Part shown: in pieces, positions 36,170 to 45,987 of the stretch | Layout: each line of letters opens with the position of its first letter | How positions within the stretch are numbered: the stretch's first letter is position 1 | Assembly: GCA_018064525.1 (NCBI GenBank) | Contig: JAGHVB010000005.1 | Location: 33,749 to 97,748 of the forward strand | Direction: 5' to 3' | Source of the DNA: Candidatus Treponema merdequi | Lineage (GTDB): Bacteria; Spirochaetota; Spirochaetia; Treponematales; Treponemataceae | Length of the DNA stretch: 64,000 bases | The notes under the pieces: generated by a model | What the model saw: the letters and a program-made list of their open reading frames with translations, nothing else | The model's database searches: none | Told to the model about the DNA's origin: nothing | Program-made: the position numbers and the translations under genes

Positions 36170-36200
36170 AAAGCCCGGAGTTTGTAAAAATCCGGGCTTT
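36170..36200 (-). terminator. Rho-independent terminator after small membrane protein gene
   Basis: AAAGCCCGGA (36170-36179) / TCCGGGCTTT (36191-36200); minus-strand T-tract follows (AATAAAA on plus). Confidence 0.85.
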
Positions 36201-36252
36201 CAAGCAGCATATCTTTCTGCATTTTACAGGTTATTTACCTGTATTTTACAGC

Positions 36253-36480
36253 TTATTTGTCTGCGTTTTTAGCAGCTTCAAGTTCTTCCTTTTTAGCTTC
36301 TTTCTTGTCCTTAATATCAGCCGCACCGATCAAAAGCGAAATCAATCCGATAAATGCAGCCAGAACAGGAGCAAATCCCTTCAAAAACTGAATGACATCT
36401 GCCCCCCAGTTCAAATAACCCGGAATTACAGAAAATACAGTAAATGCGATAAAAATAATACCTAAAATGATAGCAGCCAT
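36253..36480 (-). CDS. Small two-TM membrane protein with Lys/Glu-rich tail
   Basis: MAAIILGIIFIAFTVFSVIPGYLNWGADVIQFLKGFAPVLAAFIGLISLLIGAADIKDKKEAKKEELEAAKNADK; RBS AGGAG upstream of ATG 36480. Confidence 0.75.
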   Translation of the reverse strand: MAAIILGIIFIAFTVFSVIPGYLNWGADVIQFLKGFAPVLAAFIGLISLLIGAADIKDKKEAKKEELEAAKNADK

Positions 36481-36624
36481 ATAATTACTCCTGAACAATA
36501 TCGTTATTATAAAATAATACCCGTAAAAACTACTTTCGTCAATTAATTAAACCATCTGTGAAAGTGTCAGAAACAGCAGCCGACAGAAGATAATATCTAT
36601 CCATAAAAATCTATATTTCTATTT

Positions 36625-37932
36625 TTAGTCATAATTAATATAATTCGGGTCATCATCACTTATCTGATTGTCCCAGTCTTCAATATGGTATTCAATCCAT
36701 TTTCCATATTTTTCTACTTCGGAAACTGGAATGGCACCAAGTTTTTTTAATTCTTCTGCAATAATTTCTGCATCAGGTTTTTCTGATTCATCAGAAACAG
36801 GTTTAAGAAAATCTTCAAAAACCCAGACATAAGGACGAGAATCAGGTTCAAGCATAAAACTATCGCCTCCATATCCTTCAAAAATAATTCTATACCAGCG
36901 TCCTGTTTTTCCGTTATACGAAAATTTTTCTACTGTTACAGCATTTGCCTTATATATCTGTCCTTTCAGAATGTTTGAAAGATTTTTAATTTTATAACCG
37001 TAATCTGCAAATCGAATTTCAACAGAAGGAGAATTCTCATTATGATTTTCAAAAACAGGTACAGTTTTCAAAGCCTTAAAACTACGGGTATCAGTTAAAT
37101 AATAATTATCGTCTTCATAAAATAATGTTCCGGCAGGTGGAATACAATAACCTGGATTTTCTTCAATTGCGTAAAGTGATAGATTGCTTTCCGGGTTCAT
37201 TCTAAATTCATACAAATGTTCAAAAGATGGAGCATAAAATATTTCAATATCATCAACATCATATTCAATGACTTTTTCAGAATCCTTTTCTGTTAAAACA
37301 ATATAATCATCAGTTCCTGGTAAGGCTGAACTGCGTACCATCTTGAATTTATCAGTATCTTCAATCTGTTCAAGCTGATAGACATCTGAGTCATATCCAT
37401 GACTATCCACTGTTACGGAAACTGCATACTGACTCACAAACAAAATTTTTTCCTGTCTGCTTTTAAAAGTCATTTTATGTCTGACTGCATTTACTGCATA
37501 GCCGCCGAAAATCCAACCTTCAACATTTTCTGTTTTAACATTTAACCATGAAGCGGTAATTCCATCGATTGTTTCGTTATTTCCGATTTGAATAACTTTT
37601 GCATATTCTTTCTGCGATAAAAAGCCAGCCTCTTTTGAATCAGAAGAACAGTTTTCTTTGACCTGAACATCCATGACCGGTGAAATATATTCACCCGGAT
37701 ATATTTCACCTTCGCTGATTATTCCACCATTTTCACGAACTGATTCAACTGTATTAATTTCATTCAGATTATCTGTATTTTCATTTATATCTTCAGATTC
37801 TGATGTAAAATTATTTTCTGATGACTGTATACCATTATTTTCTGAAGCTGAAGTTACCGTTTTGTTTTTACTGCAGGAAAATAAAGCTGTAAATATCAAG
37901 GCAATCAAACATAATCTGATTTTATTTTTCAT
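36625..37932 (-). CDS. Lipoprotein with SH3-like domain
   Basis: MKNKIRLCLIALIFTALFSCSKNKTV lipobox; SH3-type segment QKEYAKVIQIGNNETIDGITASWLNVKTENVEGWIFGGYAV. Confidence 0.75.
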   Translation of the reverse strand: MKNKIRLCLIALIFTALFSCSKNKTVTSASENNGIQSSENNFTSESEDINENTDNLNEINTVESVRENGGIISEGEIYPGEYISPVMDVQVKENCSSDSKEAGFLSQKEYAKVIQIGNNETIDGITASWLNVKTENVEGWIFGGYAVNAVRHKMTFKSRQEKILFVSQYAVSVTVDSHGYDSDVYQLEQIEDTDKFKMVRSSALPGTDDYIVLTEKDSEKVIEYDVDDIEIFYAPSFEHLYEFRMNPESNLSLYAIEENPGYCIPPAGTLFYEDDNYYLTDTRSFKALKTVPVFENHNENSPSVEIRFADYGYKIKNLSNILKGQIYKANAVTVEKFSYNGKTGRWYRIIFEGYGGDSFMLEPDSRPYVWVFEDFLKPVSDESEKPDAEIIAEELKKLGAIPVSEVEKYGKWIEYHIEDWDNQISDDDPNYINYD

Positions 37933-37983
37933 ATCAAAATCTTCCTTACTGAAAAGTAAAAACTCTGTAAAACAAATTTCTAT

Positions 37984-38310
37984 TTACATCACTCTGCTTA
38001 AAATCATAAATAAAATTGTTCCGCCAAAGATACTTACCATGCTGTTGTTTTTCCAGAGATGAATTATTACAGTAAATGCAAGTGCGATAAGTTCCGGAAG
38101 TCCAAAAGGTCTTGAAAGAAGATTGATGTCTTTTAAACAGTAAATTACAAGAACAGCCATTACCATCGGGGGAATATACTTTTCGATAAACCGTATTATC
38201 TGCGGTGGTTCTCTTTTTGAGAAAAGCACAAACGGAAAAGCACGCAGTGCATAAAGAATTGCAGCACTTATAAATGTCCCGATTAAAGCCTGAATCAATG
38301 TAAGTTTCAT
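37984..38310 (-). CDS. azlD: AzlD family branched-chain amino acid transport protein
   Basis: ALRAFPFVLFSKREPPQIIRFIEKYIPPMVMAVLVIYCLKDI pattern; overlaps azlC. Confidence 0.88.
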   Translation of the reverse strand: MKLTLIQALIGTFISAAILYALRAFPFVLFSKREPPQIIRFIEKYIPPMVMAVLVIYCLKDINLLSRPFGLPELIALAFTVIIHLWKNNSMVSIFGGTILFMILSRVM

Positions 38311-39008
38311 TCTGCACTCCTTTTATTTCCCTTTGCAATTATAAGGCAGACAATTCCGACACAAAGTGCGATGAGAAGAATATTTTCTCCGGGAATCAGA
38401 TTCAAGCGGGACAGAGCAATGCATAATATTGTCGAACATATTCCGATTACAGGTGGAATAATATCTTTAGATTTTTTAATCTGTTCAATCAAAAGAACTG
38501 CAAACAAAGCTGTAAGAGCAAAATCAACTCCTGCAAAATCAAACGGGATCAGAGTTCCGGCGACAGCACCTATAAAACTTCCCAGAATCCAGTACGACTG
38601 ATCGAGAACAGCCATCGTTCCATAAAAACGTCCGGCATCTTCCCCTTCAGGAAGATCTGTTGAAGTCATAAGAGCATAAGTTTCATCCGTGAGGGCAAAA
38701 ACAATATAGGGCTTCCATTTTTTTACATCTTTCAATTTATCGATAAGGGAAAGTCCATATACGATGTGACGGATATTTATCAAAAGCTGGGCAACTGCAA
38801 TCTGTGCAAATGACGCACCTGCTGCAAATAATCCGACAGCAAGATACTGCCCCGCACCTGCATACATGGTGATACTCATGACAGGTGCCATCCACCATGG
38901 ATAACCTTTTTTAACAAGCATTATTCCAAATGGAATACCGATTGCAATGTAGCCGAAAAATACAGGCAGTGTTATTTTTACAATTTTCCAGAAATTTGAA
39001 TTTTTCAT
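38307..39008 (-). CDS. azlC: AzlC family ABC transporter permease-like (branched-chain amino acid exporter)
   Basis: PVFFGYIAIGIPFGIMLVKKGYPWWMAPVMSITMYAGAGQYLAVGLFAAGAS; NIRHIVYGLSL; FALTDETYAL. Confidence 0.92.
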   Translation of the reverse strand: MKNSNFWKIVKITLPVFFGYIAIGIPFGIMLVKKGYPWWMAPVMSITMYAGAGQYLAVGLFAAGASFAQIAVAQLLINIRHIVYGLSLIDKLKDVKKWKPYIVFALTDETYALMTSTDLPEGEDAGRFYGTMAVLDQSYWILGSFIGAVAGTLIPFDFAGVDFALTALFAVLLIEQIKKSKDIIPPVIGICSTILCIALSRLNLIPGENILLIALCVGIVCLIIAKGNKRSAE

Positions 39009-39051
39009 TTTTTTCTTCTTGTATGTTAAGTTGAATTTATCTCATCAGATT

Positions 39052-40737
39052 TTAATCTTTTAAATAAACAAGTGCTTCTTTATTTCCTGAAAGATATTCT
39101 TCGATTGTTTTTCTGCTCATCGGCTTTCCTCTCAAAAATCCCTGAACAGTCTTACAGTTTAATTCCTGAAGGATTAAAAGCTGATCAACTTTTTCAACTC
39201 CTTCGGCAATTGTATCAAGTCCCATCTTTGTTACCATTGAGATAATTGCATTTGTAATATTTTCTGACACGCCGTTTTTTTCAGTAAGTGACTGAATGAA
39301 CGATTTGTCAATTTTTAAAGTTGTCAGCGGTAAAAGCTGAAGATATCTTAATGAAGAATATCCTGTTCCAAAATCATCAAGAGAGATTCCAAAACCTTTT
39401 TCTTTTACTTTATTTAAAACAGCAACTGCATTGTCAGTATCTTTTATCAGAACACCTTCAGTAACTTCAATTTCTACATGAGAAGGATTTACACCTGTAT
39501 TTTTCACAGCACGTTCAAGCACTTCAAGAAAATCTCCGTTCATCAGCTGAACAGGAGATGCGTTGACAGACATCGTTCCGTGATAGTCATATTTTTCTTC
39601 CCAAGTACGCTGACATTCAAATGCAGTATTTAAAACCCATTCACCGAGAGTAAGAATGAATCCGCTTTCTTCTGCAACAGGAATAAAATCCTCAGGAGAA
39701 ATATTTCCAAGCTCCGGTTCATCCCATCGCAAAAGAGCTTCAAAACCACGGAGAGTATTTGAAGAAATATCAAACTGCGGCTGAAAGAAAAGTTCAAATT
39801 CTCCGTTTTCAAAAGATGTCGGCATCTTGTTTTTATACATGACTTTGCGCAGAAAACTTTTCTGCATTTCAGAATTGAACATCATTACGCGGTGTTTTCC
39901 GGCTTTCTTTGCTTCATGCATTGCAAGATCAGAAAATTTAATAAGGTCTTCGCGTTCGGTTGTGTTGTCCGGGTAAATCGAAATTCCACCCGAAACATCT
40001 ATATTTTCATTATTAAAAGCTTCGAGAATTGTATCGCCGATTGTATAAAGGGAATCTGCATGTTCAATATTTTTTGCAACAATAATAAATTCATCACCGC
40101 CAAAACGATAGACAGAAATATTATTATGGTCAAATGATTTGAAAATTCTGGCTGCCTTGATAAGAATTAAATCACCAGCCTGCTGACCTTTTGAATCATT
40201 TAACGATTTTAAGTTATCAACATCAAAAAAGATAATTCCGAATTTTTCTTTTTTTTCAGCAGCATTCTGAATGATTTTATTGATATCCTTGTAAAACTGA
40301 ACTCGGTTTGGAAGAGCTGTCAAAGCATCAGTCACAAGTGAAAGTTTGAGTGACTCTGTGTAGCGGACTTTTGCAGTAATATCAGTCAGAGTTGCGACAA
40401 CAAGTTTATCTTCCGTTGCCTTTACTTCGAGAGAAAACCATGTTTCTCCGTTTGAAGACAAGAAAGTTTCTGCAAACATTTTTCCGGTTAAAACGGCTTC
40501 TGCACACATTTCAAACCAGTCCACGTTCTTTGAAAATTTTTCCCTGACATCAGAATATTTCTGTCCTTCATTCAGACTGATGACACTTTTTTTAAATTCC
40601 GGATTAAGATATTCAACTTTAAAATCAGAAATTTTATCATTTTCGTAGAGAGGAGAAAGAACAATTAAGGGAATTTTTATAGTATCAATTACTTTCTTAA
40701 ATATTACTTCAGTCACGGTAAAGGTATTGTATATCAT
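39052..40737 (-). CDS. PAS-GGDEF-EAL protein (putative c-di-GMP cyclase/phosphodiesterase)
   Basis: GGDEF YRFGGDEFIIVA; EAL RGFEALLRWDEPELG, SVNASPVQL, ISLDDFGTGYSSLRYLQLLPLTTLKIDKSFI. Confidence 0.93.
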   Translation of the reverse strand: MIYNTFTVTEVIFKKVIDTIKIPLIVLSPLYENDKISDFKVEYLNPEFKKSVISLNEGQKYSDVREKFSKNVDWFEMCAEAVLTGKMFAETFLSSNGETWFSLEVKATEDKLVVATLTDITAKVRYTESLKLSLVTDALTALPNRVQFYKDINKIIQNAAEKKEKFGIIFFDVDNLKSLNDSKGQQAGDLILIKAARIFKSFDHNNISVYRFGGDEFIIVAKNIEHADSLYTIGDTILEAFNNENIDVSGGISIYPDNTTEREDLIKFSDLAMHEAKKAGKHRVMMFNSEMQKSFLRKVMYKNKMPTSFENGEFELFFQPQFDISSNTLRGFEALLRWDEPELGNISPEDFIPVAEESGFILTLGEWVLNTAFECQRTWEEKYDYHGTMSVNASPVQLMNGDFLEVLERAVKNTGVNPSHVEIEVTEGVLIKDTDNAVAVLNKVKEKGFGISLDDFGTGYSSLRYLQLLPLTTLKIDKSFIQSLTEKNGVSENITNAIISMVTKMGLDTIAEGVEKVDQLLILQELNCKTVQGFLRGKPMSRKTIEEYLSGNKEALVYLKD

Positions 40738-40814
40738 ATAGATGAAATTGTCAAAATATGGATAAAATAACCGATATTTATATAGAAGTTTTTATAAATT
40801 TTTGAGGTAAAAGT

Positions 40815-42062
40815 ATGAAAAGAGCTGTTTCTTTGATTTTTCTGTTTTTATGTGGAATTTGCATATCTGCACAGTCCTTTCAGTATAAAAATGAAGGTCC
40901 TAAAAAATTCCAGTATAAATATAAAAACGGAGATTCATACAGAATTCTGTCTTCTGTAATGGAAGATGTCTACTATAACGGCTACAAACACCACACTTCT
41001 GAAATCCTGAACCGTGTAAGCGTTAACATAACCTCTGTAAACGACGGTGAAGAATCTGCCGTTCATAATGGAAAATTTATGACTTCTGAAAAATCAGTTT
41101 TAACAGGCTACAACATAAACAAAACTTTTTCTTACGGAGAAGAATATACAAGCATTTTTACACGCGATAAATATGGAGTTTATACAATCAGTGATGAATA
41201 TTTTATGCCTGTTGTCCGTGATGTTCCTGTTTTTCCTGACAAAGAAATTGAAGTCGGTGAAGAATGGTTTTACCAGGGACACGAAGCACACGATTTAAGA
41301 AGAACATTCGATTTAAAAACTCCATATAAAGTTCCATTTAACGCACATTACAAATACCTCGGAGTCACAACTCAAAATGAAAAAAAACTTGATGTCTTTC
41401 AGATTTACTACGAACTTTCATTTACAGTAAAGTCAAAAAGTTTAAATACCGCAGATGAAAATCCAGAAACTACAACAGGATTTTCAAGCCAGCTTATTTT
41501 CTGGGACAATGAAAAAGGAGCTATCGATAATTATCGTGAAAGTTTCAAAATAGAAATCATTACAAACATGGGAAATGTCTTAACTTTTTCAGGAACTGCT
41601 CATGCCGAAGTTACGGATTTTATAAGAACTGCAACTCAGGAAAATATTGATGAAGTAACAAAAAAAATTGAAGACCTCGGACTTGAGAATGTAAATGTTA
41701 CAGCAACAGATAAAGGTCTTACTCTGTCAATTGAAAACATTCAGTTTGAACCGGACTCTGATATTTTACGGAATTCTGAAAAAGCTAAACTCGATAAACT
41801 GTCTGACATCTTGAAGAACTATCCAAAAAACGATCTTCTTGTTACAGGACACTGCGCTCTTCGCGGAACTTTAGAAAGCCGGCAGCAGCTCAGTGAACAG
41901 AGAGCGTCTGCAGTTGCCGATTATCTCATCAAAATCGGAGTTAAAGACAAGTATCACATCTTTACAAAAGGCCGTGGTGCAGAAGTTCCTGTAGCGACAA
42001 ATGCCACAGAAGAAGGCAGAAGTAAAAACAGACGTGTTGAAATTACAATTCTCGAAGAGTAA
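40815..42062 (+). CDS. OmpA family protein
   Basis: Signal peptide; C-terminal OmpA domain VTGHCALRGTLESRQQLSEQRASAVADYLIKIGV...KGRGAEVPVATNATEEGRSKNRRVEITI. Confidence 0.9.
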   Translation: MKRAVSLIFLFLCGICISAQSFQYKNEGPKKFQYKYKNGDSYRILSSVMEDVYYNGYKHHTSEILNRVSVNITSVNDGEESAVHNGKFMTSEKSVLTGYNINKTFSYGEEYTSIFTRDKYGVYTISDEYFMPVVRDVPVFPDKEIEVGEEWFYQGHEAHDLRRTFDLKTPYKVPFNAHYKYLGVTTQNEKKLDVFQIYYELSFTVKSKSLNTADENPETTTGFSSQLIFWDNEKGAIDNYRESFKIEIITNMGNVLTFSGTAHAEVTDFIRTATQENIDEVTKKIEDLGLENVNVTATDKGLTLSIENIQFEPDSDILRNSEKAKLDKLSDILKNYPKNDLLVTGHCALRGTLESRQQLSEQRASAVADYLIKIGVKDKYHIFTKGRGAEVPVATNATEEGRSKNRRVEITILEE

Positions 42063-43047
42063 TCTGGCACATTATCGGAAGATGATCTGAATAACCTGTA
42101 TTCGGTGAAATTTTATATTTGTCCGGAATTCCGTCGTCTGTCAAAAGCTCCGGAAAATCAAGTACTTCAAAATGTTCAATTACATCTGGCGATGTACAGA
42201 AAAAATGATCAATTCTTTCCCAGTCACCGCTAAAATAATATGATCCTATTTCACTTTCATCATAATCCCACGGAGAATATATTTCCAGAGTCTTATTTTT
42301 TTCTCTCTCGAAACTTGTTAAAAAAATATTCTCCATTTCATTACGGTTAAATTCTCTGATGTCCTGATTAAAATCACCTACCGCAATAAAAATATCAGAA
42401 GAATATTCATTTTTAGAAAAACATAAATCACTTAAAAGGCATTCCTGCCATCGTCTCCATTTTTTAGTAGTTTCTTCATCGCCAGATTTTGACTTCCAGT
42501 GATTTACAAACATGTGAACATTTCTGTCATGTGGCCTTATTGTAAGTTCCATTATCGGCCGCATGGAAGGTTTCTCTTCGGATTCTGTTCTTATATCAAG
42601 TGAATGAAACCTTACATCTGAAATTTTATATCTTGATAAAACTCCAAGACCGATGCTCGATCCGTCATCTTTTTCAAAAGCAGCATATTGATAAACTTTT
42701 CCCGGCTGCCATACTTTATGACTCAACCTGTTTGAAATATCATAAAGAATTTTTTCATTTTCAATTTCTTCCATTACAAAAACATCTGAATCTGTTTTCT
42801 CAATCATATCACACAGCTTATCAAGCCTGCTTTCATAACGTTCTAAATTCCATTTTGAATTTTTATTTGTAAATTCAGAATATTCTGTTCCATCATTATT
42901 TCCATCAAAAAAAGTCTGAACATTCCAGTTTGTAACTGTAATCGAATCTTTATTTGAAAAATCCAGAATATCAGCACACGAAAAGAAAAATATAAATGGA
43001 ATTTGCAATACTGCGATTTTGACAGATAATTTAATTTTTTTAATCAT
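42043..43047 (-). CDS. Endonuclease/exonuclease/phosphatase family lipoprotein
   Basis: MIKKIKLSVKIAVLQIPFIFFFSCADIL lipobox; TVTNWNVQTFFDG, EEIENE, FVNHWKSKSG, VGDFNQD, YSDHLPI motifs of the DNase I-like fold. Confidence 0.82.
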   Translation of the reverse strand: MIKKIKLSVKIAVLQIPFIFFFSCADILDFSNKDSITVTNWNVQTFFDGNNDGTEYSEFTNKNSKWNLERYESRLDKLCDMIEKTDSDVFVMEEIENEKILYDISNRLSHKVWQPGKVYQYAAFEKDDGSSIGLGVLSRYKISDVRFHSLDIRTESEEKPSMRPIMELTIRPHDRNVHMFVNHWKSKSGDEETTKKWRRWQECLLSDLCFSKNEYSSDIFIAVGDFNQDIREFNRNEMENIFLTSFEREKNKTLEIYSPWDYDESEIGSYYFSGDWERIDHFFCTSPDVIEHFEVLDFPELLTDDGIPDKYKISPNTGYSDHLPIMCQITLREL

Positions 43048-43111
43048 AAAAAAAAGCCTCCATACATATAGTACGAAAGCTTTTAAAAAAAATATCAAAT
43101 ATCAGTTTTTT

Positions 43112-44242
43112 TTATACATTAAATTTAAAGAACAGTACATCGCCGTCCTGAACGACATATTCTTTTCCTTCAACGCGGTATTTTCCTGCAGCTTTGATTC
43201 CGGCTTCATCTCCGTACTGATGAAGGTCATCGATTGAATATGCTTCTGCCTTGATGAATCCTTTTTCAAAGTCAGTATGGATTACGCCTGCTGCCTGTGG
43301 AGCTTTGTCACCTTTTGTGATTGTCCAAGCGCGGCATTCGTCCTGTCCGCCTGTGAAGAATGTTGCAAGTCCCATGAGGTTATATGTTTTTCTTGCAAGA
43401 ACATTGAGACCAGATTCTGTAAGTCCAACGCTGTCCATAAATTCTTTTCTGTCTGCATCATCTGTGATGTCAGCAAGATCAGATTCAAACTTACCACAGA
43501 TTACTACAACTTCTGAATGTTCTGACTCTGCAATTTTTTTAACCTGTTCAACATATTTGTTTGTTCCGTCTGCGATTGTGTCTTCGTCGATGTTGCATAC
43601 ATAAAGAAGAGGTTTCATTGTAAGAAGGAACATATCTTTAACGGCAATTTTTTCATCATCTGTTAAATCTGCAAGACGTGCACCTTTTCCGTCTTCGAGA
43701 AGAGGTTTGATTTTTTCTACGGCTGTTGTCCATGCCTTTAATTTTTTCTCTTCTTCTTTTCCGAGTGCGCGGATTGATTTAGTTACTTTTTCCTGACGCT
43801 TTCGGATTGTTTCGAGATCGGCAAGTGCAAGTTCCATATTAATAGTTAAAATATCGCTTTCTGGATCAATTCCTGCTTCTACTTTTGCATCATCACGGAC
43901 ATGCATGATGTCGGGATTGTCAAAACAGCGTACAACATGAGCAATTACAGAACATTCACGGATGTTTGCAAGAAACTGATTTCCAAGTCCTTCACCCTGA
44001 GAAGCACCCTTAATGAGACCTGCAATATCAACAAACTTTACAGTTGCCGGAGTTTTCTTTTTTGGCTGAAATACACTCGCAATAAAATCAAGTCTTTCAT
44101 CCGGAAGATCAACGATTCCGATATTAGGATCAATTGTACAAAACGGAAAGTTTTCTGCCTGAGCAGGTGCTTTTGTTAAAGCTGAAAATATTGTTGATTT
44201 TCCGACATTTGGTAATCCTACGATTCCACATTCTAATGACAT
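43112..44242 (-). CDS. ychF: Redox-regulated ATPase YchF
   Basis: LECGIVGLPNVGKSTIFSALTKAPAQAENFPFCTIDPNIGIVDLPDERLD. Confidence 0.97.
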   Translation of the reverse strand: MSLECGIVGLPNVGKSTIFSALTKAPAQAENFPFCTIDPNIGIVDLPDERLDFIASVFQPKKKTPATVKFVDIAGLIKGASQGEGLGNQFLANIRECSVIAHVVRCFDNPDIMHVRDDAKVEAGIDPESDILTINMELALADLETIRKRQEKVTKSIRALGKEEEKKLKAWTTAVEKIKPLLEDGKGARLADLTDDEKIAVKDMFLLTMKPLLYVCNIDEDTIADGTNKYVEQVKKIAESEHSEVVVICGKFESDLADITDDADRKEFMDSVGLTESGLNVLARKTYNLMGLATFFTGGQDECRAWTITKGDKAPQAAGVIHTDFEKGFIKAEAYSIDDLHQYGDEAGIKAAGKYRVEGKEYVVQDGDVLFFKFNV

Positions 44243-44283
44243 ATTTTTTCCTCTTATTTGCGTTTACAAAAAAGTAAAGCAAT

Positions 44284-45348
44284 CTATCTGATTTTGAAAA
44301 ATAATCCAACAAATGCTGTTGTAACAAGAAGCTGAATTATTAAAAATTTAATTACTACCTGAGTTGCTGACCATCCGCGAGATTTTCTCATATGATCATG
44401 AAGCGGAAGACATAAGCTTGTAAAAATACTGATTTTGAAAAATCTTTTAAGTGCAATTTTTACAAGTCCGAGTCCGCCGTTAATTAAAACAATTGAAGAT
44501 GTTGCGAGAATGATGAAAGGATTTCCAGTTACCATTACAGAAGCTCCGATAAAAAATCCAAGCGCACGGCTTCCGGCATCTCCCATCATTACTTTACTTG
44601 GAAAAGCGTTGTGCCACAAATATCCCATTAAAACTCCGGCCATCGCAAATGAAATTACACCCCATGATGCGCCTGCTGATAAATGTGGAACTAATAAGTA
44701 CGCAGCCAGATCTTTATGTCCGAGTACAAAATAGAAAAGACATCCAAGTGTGATAAGTGCAACGAGAATGAGCATGCTCGAAAGACCATCAACTCCGTCA
44801 GTACAGTTTGTACAGTTAATTGAAGCCCAGAGCAATATAGTTCCAATAATAACATAAAGCCAGCACGGAACAGCAACAGAATTTGTCAGAAACGGAAGCC
44901 AGAAATATGTTTTTCCATCAGCTTTTCTCAAAAAATAATAGAGAGCAAAAGATGCTGCAAGACAGATAATCAAATCGAGCGCACCTTTCAAATATTCACC
45001 CCAGCTTTTTGTACTGCGGTCATCAAGATAACCTGTGAGCATTGAAAGCCATGTAAGAACAACAATGCTGCCCTGAAGCGGTGTCAATGGAACGCATAAA
45101 AGACAAATCAAAACAAATAATGTAATGAAAACACTTCCAGCTCCAGTAGGCTTTCCTTTTGCTTCTGCGCCGTGTTCTGTAAACTCACGGCCTCTGTCAT
45201 GCGGAAGTTTATCATAAAATTTTGGTACAAGCTTAACGGCAAGAAAAAATCCAATATATAAAGCAATTACGATTAAAACTGTATAAGACTGTAACAGACG
45301 AGCCGGTCCAAAATTTTCCTGAAGCAGGCTACCTAAAAAATAAAGCAC
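44284..45348 (-). CDS. mraY: Phospho-N-acetylmuramoyl-pentapeptide-transferase
   Basis: GKPTGAGSVFITL; NCTDGVDGLSSM; LMGYLWHNAFPSKVMMGDAGSRALGFFIG; PLHDHMRKSRGWSATQVVIKF. Confidence 0.95.
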   Translation of the reverse strand: MLYFLGSLLQENFGPARLLQSYTVLIVIALYIGFFLAVKLVPKFYDKLPHDRGREFTEHGAEAKGKPTGAGSVFITLFVLICLLCVPLTPLQGSIVVLTWLSMLTGYLDDRSTKSWGEYLKGALDLIICLAASFALYYFLRKADGKTYFWLPFLTNSVAVPCWLYVIIGTILLWASINCTNCTDGVDGLSSMLILVALITLGCLFYFVLGHKDLAAYLLVPHLSAGASWGVISFAMAGVLMGYLWHNAFPSKVMMGDAGSRALGFFIGASVMVTGNPFIILATSSIVLINGGLGLVKIALKRFFKISIFTSLCLPLHDHMRKSRGWSATQVVIKFLIIQLLVTTAFVGLFFKIR

Positions 45349-45439
45349 AAAAATGCCCCCAAAACGATTTTATCTTTATCATTTCAGTTTATCAAAAAAA
45401 TAAAATCCGTTCAATTACTTATTTTTAACACAAAAAACG

Positions 45440-45805
45440 CTATTTTACTTCTGAATTTTCAGTTTCTTCAAACTTTTCAAGTCTGTTGACAACTACCTGA
45501 ACAGAATCTATGAGATCACGGAGAATCAATAATTTTTCATTTACATTTACTTTATAGAAGATTTGTGTCCCGATTTTATCAGGATAGATGATTTCTGCAT
45601 CTTTTAAGATTTTAAGGTGATGTGAAATCGCAGGACGCGAAAGCTTTGATTTTGCAGTAAGATTAGTTACATTCATTCCATTCTTTCCTGCATCAATTAT
45701 ATCAAGAACAAGCTGCTGCCGGTATTTATCAGCAAGTGCTATAAAAAGCGGGGTACAAATATTAAACGTTTTTAAAAAATGCAGCATTTGTTCTTTTTCA
45801 ATCAT
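45440..45805 (-). CDS. ArsR family transcriptional regulator
   Basis: TPLFIALADKYRQQLVLDIIDAGKNGMNVTNLTAKSKLSRPAISHHLKILKDAEIIYPDKIGTQIFYKVN. Confidence 0.92.
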   Translation of the reverse strand: MIEKEQMLHFLKTFNICTPLFIALADKYRQQLVLDIIDAGKNGMNVTNLTAKSKLSRPAISHHLKILKDAEIIYPDKIGTQIFYKVNVNEKLLILRDLIDSVQVVVNRLEKFEETENSEVK

Positions 45806-45860
45806 AAAATTCAGAATAAATGACTTCTAATTTTTTGTCAAATATTTTATGTGGAATTTC

Positions 45861-45889
45861 TTGACTTTTGTCACAAGTATTATTATATT
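45861..45889 (+). promoter_or_regulatory. Promoter of the RND/LolA-like/OMP operon
   Basis: TTGACT (45861-45866)-17 bp-TATATT (45884-45889). Confidence 0.7.
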
Positions 45890-45987
45890 CCACTTTATAA
45901 CTGTTTATTGGTTTAATTATTTAAACCTTTAAACTAATAACAAAGGAATGCCGTTTCAGGTAGTTCCACTAAAACAAAGAGGGATTT

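Noticed and set aside
36221-36252. Short repeat ATTTTACAGGTTATTTACCTGTATTTTACAGCTTATTT near the small membrane protein stop codon
   Set aside because: Too short and AT-rich to separate from chance; downstream terminator already explains the region.
37946-38338. 130-aa minus ORF overlapping azlD
   Set aside because: Different frame over the same DNA; the 37984-38310 frame matches AzlD and overlaps azlC by ATGA, so this ORF is spurious.
39052-40737. Degenerate GGDEF/EAL protein
   Set aside because: Both GGDEF and EAL signature motifs look intact, so there is no reason to call it degenerate; ordinary c-di-GMP enzyme.
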